A stretch of 64,000 nucleotides of DNA from the NCBI RefSeq assembly GCF_007859935.1, contig NZ_SJPO01000001.1, forward strand, positions 930,001 to 994,000, written 5' to 3'. Position 1 is the first letter of the stretch; the number at the start of each line of letters is the position of its first letter. This document shows, one piece after another, positions 54,228 through 61,871 of this stretch. Position numbers and translations under genes: made by a program. Source of the DNA: Posidoniimonas polymericola. GTDB taxonomy: Bacteria; Planctomycetota; Planctomycetia; Pirellulales; Lacipirellulaceae. The notes under the pieces were generated by a model that saw only the letters and a program-made list of their open reading frames with translations, made no database searches and was not told the origin of the DNA.

Positions 54228-55016
54228 TTAATCGGCAGCGGCCTCGTCGTCCTCGAGGTGCTCTTCCTGCTCCTCTTTCTCCTGCTCGTGCTCCTCGACC
54301 GCTTCCTTGTGCGCGGCGTCGCCGCGGCGGCCGTGGCGGCGCTCGTCCAACTCCTCGATCCGCTCCACCCGGCCGTAGAGGATGAGCGTGTCGCCCGCCT
54401 CGATGGTGGTGTCGCCGGTCGGGGCGCCGACGTACGGCTTGCCCGGCCGCTGCAGTCCGAGCACCAGCACCCCCTCGGTCGGCAGCCGCAGTTCGATGAG
54501 CGTCTTGTCGGCGATCCAGTCTCGGGGCTCCACCAGCAGCTCGCTCACCGCGAAGCCCCCCTGCAGCTGCAGCACCGCCACGAAGTCACGGACCTGCAGG
54601 TTGCCCCAGCGCCGAAGCACCCACGCGATCACGATATTAAGCCGCCGCTCGATATACTGGTTGGTGGCCACCAGCCACAGCAAGAACAGCCCGATCAGCA
54701 GGGTTATGATATTGAGTGTCCGCTGCCCCGACTCGACCTGCGTCGTGTTCATGAACGACACCATGATGGTCGCCACCACGGCCCCGATGCCGAGGTTGCC
54801 CATCAGCATCAGCAGCATCACGATCCGCCGCCGCACCGGGTGGCCGACAATGTCCTCGGCCTCGTTGGTGGTGTAGCCGCACCCGGTGAAGGCCGACCGG
54901 GCCTGGAACCGGGCCGACTCGCGGGACATGCCAGTTAGCATCAGCGTCATGGTCGCCACCCGGGTGACGAGCAGCGAGATGGTCAGCACGGTCAGCAGCG
55001 AAGCGATAGCAATCAA
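54228..55016 (-). CDS. Membrane protein with TrkA-C (RCK_C) domain
   Basis: 262 residues. Three membrane segments (about 3-24, 63-88, 99-115) include SARFQARSAFTGCGYTTNEA and GHPVRRRIVMLLMLMGNLGI. The cytoplasmic RCK_C domain (about 140-225) has ADKTLIELRLPTEGVLVLGL and TTIEAGDTLILYGRVERIEE. The tail (235-262) is a run of Glu, His and Asp. RCK_C domains bind ligands that gate ion transport, so an ion-transport regulator is inferred; a full channel pore is not visible. It follows the XylR gene on the same strand. Confidence 0.78.
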   Translation of the reverse strand: MIAIASLLTVLTISLLVTRVATMTLMLTGMSRESARFQARSAFTGCGYTTNEAEDIVGHPVRRRIVMLLMLMGNLGIGAVVATIMVSFMNTTQVESGQRTLNIITLLIGLFLLWLVATNQYIERRLNIVIAWVLRRWGNLQVRDFVAVLQLQGGFAVSELLVEPRDWIADKTLIELRLPTEGVLVLGLQRPGKPYVGAPTGDTTIEAGDTLILYGRVERIEELDERRHGRRGDAAHKEAVEEHEQEKEEQEEHLEDDEAAAD

Positions 55017-55140
55017 GGCAGGGAGGCAGTGCTGTCGGGGGGGCGGGGGGGCGGGGGCGAGAGCGATGCCCGAGTTTTCTCACCCGCGGCCCGCGAGGAC
55101 AAGCCCAGCTGCCGCCGGAACCGGCTCGCACGGGGCCGCC

Positions 55141-56298
55141 TCAGCGGTTCATCACCTGGCGGTAGTGCCCGGGCGTGACGCCAAACTCGCGCTGGAACGC
55201 GACCCGCATCTGCTTGACCGAAGAGAAGCCCGACCGCTGCGCGACCCGGCTGATATTCTCCTTCGGGTTCTCCTTCAGCAGGTGCTTGGCCAGCAGCAGA
55301 CGCTGGCGGCGGAGGTACTGGTAGGGGGTCTCGCCGAGGACGTCGCGGAAGGCGTACTCGAGCCACCGCCGCGAAACCTCGGACTGCTTGGCCAGCTCGT
55401 CGACCGTGATCGGGTCGGCGATGTAGTCGTGCAGGTAGGACAGCGCCCGGCGGAGCCGCGCGTCGGACACGGCGAACATGGCGGTCGAGTCGCGCTCTAC
55501 CACCTCCAGCGGCGGCACGGTGATGTCGGCCGGGGCGGGTGATTCGCCGCTCATCAGGCGGTCGAGCAGCTCGGCGGCCCGGTAGCCCTCGAGCTGGTCG
55601 TTGCGCGCGACGCTGGTGAGCGTCGGCTGAACGTGTTCGCAGATCACCTGCTCGTTGTCCACGCCGACCACCGCGACCTTGTCGGGCGTCGAGATCTGGC
55701 TCTGGCGGCAGGCGTCCAGCACGTGCCGCGCCCGGTAGTCGGACACGGCGAACACGCCGCACGGCGTCGGGAGGGCTTGCAGCCAGTCGGCGAGCTGCTG
55801 GTGCTGCTCCAGCCAGACCGTGCCGCGGAAGCCGAAGGTCGGCGTCGAGAGGTGCTGCTCGCAGACGGCGTCGTTCTGGGCGAGTCGCTCGCTGAAGCCG
55901 CTCCACCGGGCCCGCGAGTACTCGACCCCCTCGAGTCCATAGAAGGCGAAGTTGGTGAACCCACGGCCGAGCAGGTGCTCGGCCGCCAGCCGACCGATCG
56001 CCGCGTTGTCGACCATCGCCCGGGGAACGGGCGAGGCCTCGATGGCGCTGGAGATGTTCACCACCGGCGCCGACATGCCGACCGCGCAGTCGGCCTCGGC
56101 GGGAGTGTTGATCGCCGCCAGCACGCCGTCGCCGGGCCAGTCGACCAGGTCGAGGACCGACAACGTGAGCGACTCCGGAGCGACCGTGTAGGACCAGCTG
56201 CGGCTGTGCTCCGCGGCGTAACGCGTCACCCCAGCGATGAAGTGCTCTTGGTGAGCTCCACGTGGGAAGGCGAGTGCGATTTGCTGATGACGATGCAC
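55141..56298 (-). CDS. XylR-type AraC-family sugar-responsive regulator
   Basis: 385 residues. The N-terminal two-thirds is a periplasmic-binding-protein-like sensor (IALAFPRGAHQEHFIAGVTR; GVFAVSDYRARHVLDACRQS; KVAVVGVDNEQVICEHVQP). The C-terminus is an AraC helix-turn-helix pair (TVDELAKQSEVSRRWLEYAF; NISRVAQRSGFSSVKQMRVA; ending TPGHYRQVMNR). This is the XylR architecture, in which a sugar bound to the sensor alters DNA binding. It lies divergent from the oxidoreductase/symporter/rhamnosidase genes at 56607-64000, its probable targets. Confidence 0.9.
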   Translation of the reverse strand: MHRHQQIALAFPRGAHQEHFIAGVTRYAAEHSRSWSYTVAPESLTLSVLDLVDWPGDGVLAAINTPAEADCAVGMSAPVVNISSAIEASPVPRAMVDNAAIGRLAAEHLLGRGFTNFAFYGLEGVEYSRARWSGFSERLAQNDAVCEQHLSTPTFGFRGTVWLEQHQQLADWLQALPTPCGVFAVSDYRARHVLDACRQSQISTPDKVAVVGVDNEQVICEHVQPTLTSVARNDQLEGYRAAELLDRLMSGESPAPADITVPPLEVVERDSTAMFAVSDARLRRALSYLHDYIADPITVDELAKQSEVSRRWLEYAFRDVLGETPYQYLRRQRLLLAKHLLKENPKENISRVAQRSGFSSVKQMRVAFQREFGVTPGHYRQVMNR

Positions 56299-56606
56299 GA
56301 TTGCTCGACTGGCTGCTCGGCTGAAAAGCGACAGACCGCCGCGGACAGGGGTGAGTTCCGCGGGGACGGCTGGTTCGAAAAGTCAAAGTTTTTTAGTTTG
56401 ATTCCCTATCTTCGGCCTCAACGATAGTCGATGGCAATTGCGATTCACGTAGTTGTCTGAATAAAGGGCCGGGTGTCGTGTAGCAACGCGGGAGACGTGT
56501 CGGCCTTTGGGCCCGCTTTTGCGACACCCGGTAACGTCCTGCCTCCCACCGCTAGCGAGGTTGATAAGCTAGAGGGGCTCGCTCCCCGCACCGCTACCCA
56601 ACCCGC
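56299..56606. promoter_or_regulatory. Divergent region between XylR-type regulator and sugar operon
   Basis: 308 bases that should hold the regulator's own promoter and the operon promoter. AT-rich tracts lie at 56380-56470. I could not identify a clear direct or inverted operator by eye. Confidence 0.45.
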
Positions 56607-57497
56607 ATGAATCCGACGCAAAACAACCCGGTCGGCGTGATCGGCCTCGGCTTGCTCGGCTCGGCCCTGGCCGAGCGGCTGGTGGGGGCCGGCTTCGAAG
56701 TGCGGGTCTGGAACCGTTCGCGCGAGAAGGCGGCAGAGCTGCTGAAACTCGGGGCAAAGTGGTCCGACAACCCGCTGGCCGAGTGCAGCCGCGTGGTGGT
56801 TTGCCTGTACACGACCGAGGTGGTCGAGCAGGTGCTGCAGACGATGGTTCCGGCGATGCAGCCAGGCGGCACGATTGTCGACTGCACCACGGGTGACCCG
56901 GTTGGGTCGGCCAGGCTGGGCGAGCGGCTCGCAGGGCAGGGCGTTGGCTACCTTGAGTCGCCGATCGCCGCCTCGAGCGAGCAGACGCGGCGCGGGCAGG
57001 CGCTGGCGATTGTCGGCGGGCCGCGCGAGGTGTTCGATGCCCAGCAGGATATTTTCGCCGCCATCGCCGGCCAGACGCACTACGTCGGCGGCTGGGGCGC
57101 GGCGGCCAAGGTGAAGCTGGTCAACAACCTCATCCTCGGACTGAACCGCGCGGTGCTGGCCGAAGGCCTGGTGTTCGCCGAGCGGGTAGGGCTCGACCCA
57201 CGCACTACGCTCGAGGTGCTGCGGCAGGGCAACGCCTACTCGGGCGTGATGGACACCAAGGGCGCCAAGATGGTCGACGGCGATTTTGCGGTGCAGGCGA
57301 GGCTGTCGCAGCACGCCAAGGACATCCGCATTGTCCTTGATCAAGCGTCGCAGCACGGCGCGCGGCTTCCCCTGACCGAGCTGCACTTAGAGCTCCTGGC
57401 GCTCGGCGAGCGGCTCGGGTTTGGCGAAGACGACAACAGCAGCATCATCCGCGCCGTGCAGCACGCCGCCGCCCAGAGCGAGGCGATCGGTTCCTAG
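56607..57497 (+). CDS. NAD(P)-dependent beta-hydroxyacid dehydrogenase family protein
   Basis: 296 residues, usual for the family. The Rossmann motif GVIGLGLLGSALAERLVGAG is at residue 9, YLESPIAASSEQTRRGQAL resembles the substrate motif, and GGWGAAAKVKLVNNLILGLN holds the catalytic Lys. Members act on 3-hydroxyisobutyrate, tartronate semialdehyde, glyoxylate or sugar acids. In this operon a sugar-acid step is likely (inference). It heads the plus-strand run. Confidence 0.9.
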   Translation: MNPTQNNPVGVIGLGLLGSALAERLVGAGFEVRVWNRSREKAAELLKLGAKWSDNPLAECSRVVVCLYTTEVVEQVLQTMVPAMQPGGTIVDCTTGDPVGSARLGERLAGQGVGYLESPIAASSEQTRRGQALAIVGGPREVFDAQQDIFAAIAGQTHYVGGWGAAAKVKLVNNLILGLNRAVLAEGLVFAERVGLDPRTTLEVLRQGNAYSGVMDTKGAKMVDGDFAVQARLSQHAKDIRIVLDQASQHGARLPLTELHLELLALGERLGFGEDDNSSIIRAVQHAAAQSEAIGS

Positions 57498-57587
57498 CGT
57501 GCCTGGCCGACGCGTCTTGATCGTGCTGCCCGGCGTGCTCGCTTTATCCTCACTACACGACCCGCAAGACAGAGCAGGCAACGCCTC

Positions 57588-58880
57588 GTGAACCCCTCGA
57601 CCCGCCGCCATTTCTTGAAACTGGGCACCGCCTCCACCGCCGGCCTCGCGCTGGGGCGTTCTGCCCGCGCATCGTCGGCCAACGAGGCGGTGCGGATCGG
57701 CCTGGTCGGCTGCGGCGTCCGCGGCCGGTCGTTCCTGCAGCACGTCGTGGCGGTGTGCGACCCGGACCAGTCGCGGCTCGCCAAGGCGGCGGCCTCGGCC
57801 GGCGTCGGCGAGCGCGACGCGGTGACCGACCTGCGGCGGCTGCTCGACCGCTCCGACATCGACGCCGTGGTGATCGCCACGCCCGACCACTGGCACGCGC
57901 CGGCGGCGATCCTCGCCTGCCGGGCCGGCAAGCACGTGTACGTCGAGAAGCCGGTGAGCCACAACTTCCGCGAGTCGCAGCTGCTGATCCAGGCGGCCGA
58001 CCAGGCGGGCGTGACGGTGCAGCACGGCACGCAGCAGCGTTCGCGCAGGTTCACGCAGGACGCCATCGCTATGCTGCACGACGGCGCCATCGGCGACATC
58101 CTGGTGGCCAAGGCGTGGAACATCCAGCAGCGGGGCTCGATCGGCAACCACTCGCCCTCGCGCCCGCCTGAGGGGGTCGACTACGACACGTGGGTCGGCC
58201 CGGCCGAGTGGCTGCCCTTCCAGGAGAACCGGTTCCACTCCGACTGGCACTGGTGGCGGAACTTCGGCACCGGCGACATCGGCAACGACGGCGCCCACGA
58301 GATCGACTACGCCCGCTGGGGCCTCGGCGTCGACGCGTTGCCCAACCGCGTCACGGCCCTGGGCGGCAAGTACTTCTACGACGACGATCAGCAGTACCCC
58401 GACACGGCCACCTGCGGCTTCGAGTTCGACCTGCCCGGCGGCAAGACCCGGCAGCTGATGTTCGAGATGCGGCTGTGGACCCGCAACTACCCGATGAACT
58501 GCGACTCGGGCGTCGAGTTCTATGGGACCGAGGGGCAGATGTTCCTCAGCAAGCGGGGCAAGCTCCGCGTCGTCGGCCCCAACAACGAGAAGCTGCTCGA
58601 AAAACGGCCCGGCGACGAAGACCGCGAGGCGCACGTCAATAACTTTGTCGACGCCATCCGCGGCGACGCCGAGCTCAATGCGCCGCTCACCGAGGCGCAC
58701 CGCAGCATCGGCCTGATCCACTTGGCGAACATCGCCCTGCAGACCGGCGGGTCGCTGGCGTTCGAGCCGCAGGCCGAGCAGATCCTCGACAACCCGCAGG
58801 CGTCGCGGCTGCTTCGTCGCAGCTACCGCCGCGACGGCCACTGGTCGGTGCCCGAGGATGCGGAGCGTAGTGATGCCTGA
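57588..58880 (+). CDS. Gfo/Idh/MocA family oxidoreductase with Tat signal
   Basis: 430 residues. RRHFLKLGTASTAGLALG is a twin-arginine signal, so it is exported with its NAD(P) bound. RIGLVGCGVRGRSFLQHV is the Rossmann start, then VVIATPDHWHAPAAI and HVYVEKPVSHNFRE with the EKP motif. YDTWVGPAEWLPFQ and WHWWRNFGTGDIGNDGAHEI are typical of the planctomycete exported subfamily. It probably oxidises or epimerises a sugar. The next gene begins 23 bases before its stop. Confidence 0.92.
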   Translation: MNPSTRRHFLKLGTASTAGLALGRSARASSANEAVRIGLVGCGVRGRSFLQHVVAVCDPDQSRLAKAAASAGVGERDAVTDLRRLLDRSDIDAVVIATPDHWHAPAAILACRAGKHVYVEKPVSHNFRESQLLIQAADQAGVTVQHGTQQRSRRFTQDAIAMLHDGAIGDILVAKAWNIQQRGSIGNHSPSRPPEGVDYDTWVGPAEWLPFQENRFHSDWHWWRNFGTGDIGNDGAHEIDYARWGLGVDALPNRVTALGGKYFYDDDQQYPDTATCGFEFDLPGGKTRQLMFEMRLWTRNYPMNCDSGVEFYGTEGQMFLSKRGKLRVVGPNNEKLLEKRPGDEDREAHVNNFVDAIRGDAELNAPLTEAHRSIGLIHLANIALQTGGSLAFEPQAEQILDNPQASRLLRRSYRRDGHWSVPEDAERSDA

Positions 58881-59979
58881 CTTGCTCCCGAGCGACCTGC
58901 CAACCGAGTTGCCCGTAGCCCCCGGCTCTGCCGGGGGATCCATCTGTGGGCGGACGCGACCGAACGGCAATCCCCCGGCAGAGCCGGGGGCTACGAGTCG
59001 ATTGCTGCGGCTGACGCATCTGATCGGGGTTGTGGCGTTGCTCGCCGATTTCGCGGTTGCCGAAGAACCTCGCGTGCTGCGCGTTAGGCAATCACCCGGC
59101 CGCGTGGCCGTGAACGTCGGCGAACATCCGGTGATCACCTACGTCTACCACGACGACCAGATCTGTCGGCCGTACTTCTGCGACCTCTTCGGACCGGGCG
59201 AGGTCCGCGTCTCGCGCAATCACCCGCCGGTTGCCGGCGAGGACAAGGCCGACCACCCCGACTTCCACCCTGGGCTGTGGCTGGCGTTCGGCGAGCTGAG
59301 CGGCGCCGACAACTGGCGGCTCAAGGTTCCGGTTGAGCACGTCAGGCTGGTCCAGGAGCCCGTGGCCGACGGCGACGCGATCGCCTGGGCGGTCGAGAAC
59401 CGCTACGCCGACGCCGGTGGCGACGAGCTCTGCCGCGAGCGCTGCCGCTACGAGGTTCATTCGCTCCCGGCCGGCTACCTGCTGACCTGGGACAGCACCT
59501 TTTACAGCGACCAGCCGTTCTGGTTCGGCGATCAAGAAGAGATGGGCCTCGGTGTCAGGATGGCGACCCCGCTGCGGGTCGAGACGACCGCCGGCCTGCC
59601 CGACGGCACGGGCACGATCCTCGACAGCCAAGGCCGCAAGAACGCCGCGGAGGTGTGGGGCCAGACCGCGGACTGGGTCGACTACAGCGGCACGCAGGAC
59701 GACCAGCCGGCGGGAGTGGCGATCTTCTGCCCGCCGACCAACTTCCGCCCGACCTACTTCCACGCCCGCGATTACGGGTACATCTGCGCCAACGCGTTCT
59801 CGACCGCCGCTTTCAAGCTCGGCCCGCCGACCCGCACGACGGTCGAGCCGGGCGAGAGCCTGCGGCTGCGGTACGGCGTGCTGCTGCACGCGGGCAGCGA
59901 GTTGACGGCGGACCAGCTTGCCGGCGCTTATAAGCAGTATCTGAGCCTGATCCAACAAAAATCTCAGCAATCGGATTAA
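58858..59979 (+). CDS. DUF6807 (PmoA-like) protein
   Basis: 373 residues from ATG 58858, overlapping the previous gene by 23 bases. Residues about 20-45 are coded by a nested hairpin repeat (58915-58994). An in-frame TTG at 59002 would skip the repeat and start at a signal peptide (LLRLTHLIGVVALLADFAVA), so the start is uncertain. The body has GEHPVITYVYHDDQICRPYF, DHPDFHPGLWLAFGELSGAD and PFWFGDQEEMGLGVRMATPL. The family is often named methane oxygenase PmoA by error; the true activity is unknown, sugar-related by context. Confidence 0.8.
   Translation: MRSVVMPDLLPSDLPTELPVAPGSAGGSICGRTRPNGNPPAEPGATSRLLRLTHLIGVVALLADFAVAEEPRVLRVRQSPGRVAVNVGEHPVITYVYHDDQICRPYFCDLFGPGEVRVSRNHPPVAGEDKADHPDFHPGLWLAFGELSGADNWRLKVPVEHVRLVQEPVADGDAIAWAVENRYADAGGDELCRERCRYEVHSLPAGYLLTWDSTFYSDQPFWFGDQEEMGLGVRMATPLRVETTAGLPDGTGTILDSQGRKNAAEVWGQTADWVDYSGTQDDQPAGVAIFCPPTNFRPTYFHARDYGYICANAFSTAAFKLGPPTRTTVEPGESLRLRYGVLLHAGSELTADQLAGAYKQYLSLIQQKSQQSD
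58915..58994. repeat. Nested palindrome repeat inside or upstream of the DUF6807 gene
   Basis: GTAGCCCCCGGCTCTGCCGG (58915 on) has a perfect 24-base complement ending 58994. Each arm is palindromic. It does not break the reading frame. Confidence 0.85.
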
Positions 59980-60043
59980 CCACAACGACACGACGGGCAC
60001 GACGCAAGCGTCTGTGCGTTGTGCCCGTCGTGTCGTTGTGGTT
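59978..60043. repeat. Long hairpin after DUF6807 gene
   Basis: AACCACAACGACACGACGGG (59978 on) pairs over 29 bases, with one mismatch, with the arm ending 60043; loop of 8 bases. It lies just after the stop codon, between two co-directional genes. Similar in style to the CACAAAGACAC hairpins. Confidence 0.8.
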
Positions 60044-60103
60044 CCCTACTCACCTAATTCTCAAGACCGGCTTTGGTGACCGCCAAGTCGAAGCCAACGC
60101 ACG

Positions 60104-61816
60104 ATGCAGCCGATCGACTGGGCGATCCTTCCGATTTACCTGATTGGCATCACGGCGCTGGGGGCGTGGACCGCGCGGCGGGTGCACAGCTCGGGCGACT
60201 TCTTCATGCCCCGCCGGTTCGGCAAGGCGATGATGGTCACGTTCGCGTTCGGCACCGGCACCTCGAGCGACCAGGCCGTGACAGTCGCCTCGAAGACCTT
60301 GACCAACGGGCTGTCGGCAATCTGGTGGCAGTGGCTCTGGCTGCCGGCGACCCCGTTCTACTGGCTGATCGCCCCGGTGATGCGGCGGCTCCGCGCCACC
60401 ACCACGGCCGACGTCTACGAGCTGCGCTACGACCGCAGCGTCGGCGTGCTGTTCGCCGTGGTGGGCGTCGCGAGCCTGGCGGCCAAGATCGGCCTCTTGC
60501 TGGTCGGCGTCGGCGCGATGGTCGACGCGGTCACCGGCGGCGCGGTGAGCTCGACGCTCGCCATCTTTGTCGTGACCGTGCTGTTCGTCACCTACGGCAT
60601 GGCCGGCGGGTTGGGGGCGGCGATCGTTACCGACTTTGTGCAGGGGCTGATGACGGTGGTTTTCTCGTTCCTGCTGCTGCCGTTTGTGCTCAACGCTACC
60701 GGCGGCCTGGCGGCGGCCAAGGAGACCATCGCCGCCCACAACCCCGAGATGCTCAGCCTGGTGGTTCCGGGCAAGATCGACACGTTCTTTGTTGTGATGT
60801 TCTCGCTGCAGGCGCTGGTCGGCATTGTAGCGTACCCATTCATCATGGGCGTGTGCGGGGCCGGCCGCACCGAGCTCGACGGCCGCGTCGGCTTCATGTG
60901 CGGCAACATCCTCAAGCGGGTCTGCACCGCCGCCTGGAGCCTCACGGCGCTAGCCGCGGTCGCCTGGTACCTGCAGTCCGGCGCCGACCTTACCGCGATC
61001 ACGCCCGATCATCTGTACGGCAACATCGCCCGCGAGTTCCTGCCCGACGTGCTGCCGGGCCTGCTGGGGGTGTTCCTGGCGTGTCTGCTGGCGTCGATCA
61101 TGAGCTCGTGCGACGCGATCATGATCTCGTCCGCCGCGTTGTTCACCGAGAACGTCTACCGGCCGATCGTGCCCGACCGGCCAGAGAAGCACTACATCCA
61201 GGTGGGGCGGGTCTCGTCGCTGGCGGTGGTGAGCTGCGGCGTGCTGTTCGCCTTCTGGACGCCCGACGTGGTCGAGGCGCTCAACTTCTGGTTCAAGATC
61301 TCGCCGACGATCGGCATCGCGTTCTGGGTCGGCCTGCTGTGGCGTGGCGCCACGCCGGCCGGAGCATGGGCCGGCACACTGGCGGCGCTTGGCGGCTGGT
61401 TCGCCGCGACCCGCAGCGCGACCGCGCAGTGGCTCGCACAGTTTGACGCCGCCCGCGAGTGGCATGTCGTGACAGGCTCCGGCGACTCCCTCGGCGTAAA
61501 CGACCCATGGGTGATCCTGGCCTACATGACCGCCGGCGTGGCGGCGTGCGTCGTGGTGAGCCTGCTCACGCCCAAAACCCCTGCCGAGCGGCTGCAACGA
61601 TTCTACGACCTGACCCGCACGCCGATCACACCCGACGAAGAGATCGAGCGACCCTGCATGTTGCCGCTCGGCGTGGCGCCCGCCGAGCGGCCCATGCTCA
61701 CAACCTTCGCGGGTCTGGAGATTCCGATGCCGTCGGCGACTAGCTGGGCCGGCTTCGCCGCCGGCTGGGCGATGGTCGCGGCGCTGATCGGCGGGTTCTT
61801 GTGGATCGTGGGATAG
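60104..61816 (+). CDS. Sodium:solute symporter family protein
   Basis: 570 residues with about 13-14 membrane helices. The start MQPIDWAILPIYLIGITALG and the SSS motifs GAWTARRVHSSGDFFMPRRF, WQWLWLPATPFYWLIAPVM and YGMAGGLGAAIVTDFVQGL are clear. A sodium-linked sugar or sugar-acid importer is likely; with the downstream rhamnosidase the substrate may be L-rhamnose or a rhamnoside product. The next gene starts 56 bases downstream, so they are probably co-transcribed. Confidence 0.92.
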   Translation: MQPIDWAILPIYLIGITALGAWTARRVHSSGDFFMPRRFGKAMMVTFAFGTGTSSDQAVTVASKTLTNGLSAIWWQWLWLPATPFYWLIAPVMRRLRATTTADVYELRYDRSVGVLFAVVGVASLAAKIGLLLVGVGAMVDAVTGGAVSSTLAIFVVTVLFVTYGMAGGLGAAIVTDFVQGLMTVVFSFLLLPFVLNATGGLAAAKETIAAHNPEMLSLVVPGKIDTFFVVMFSLQALVGIVAYPFIMGVCGAGRTELDGRVGFMCGNILKRVCTAAWSLTALAAVAWYLQSGADLTAITPDHLYGNIAREFLPDVLPGLLGVFLACLLASIMSSCDAIMISSAALFTENVYRPIVPDRPEKHYIQVGRVSSLAVVSCGVLFAFWTPDVVEALNFWFKISPTIGIAFWVGLLWRGATPAGAWAGTLAALGGWFAATRSATAQWLAQFDAAREWHVVTGSGDSLGVNDPWVILAYMTAGVAACVVVSLLTPKTPAERLQRFYDLTRTPITPDEEIERPCMLPLGVAPAERPMLTTFAGLEIPMPSATSWAGFAAGWAMVAALIGGFLWIVG

Positions 61817-61871
61817 ACGAGCTGCCCAGCCCGGTTGCGTGCGAGAGAGAATTGAAACCCAAGAGACTATC

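Noticed and set aside
55013..56386. Alternative minus-strand frame of 457 codons across the XylR gene
   Set aside because: Arg/Pro-rich shadow; the frame at 55141-56298 codes the full sensor and HTH.
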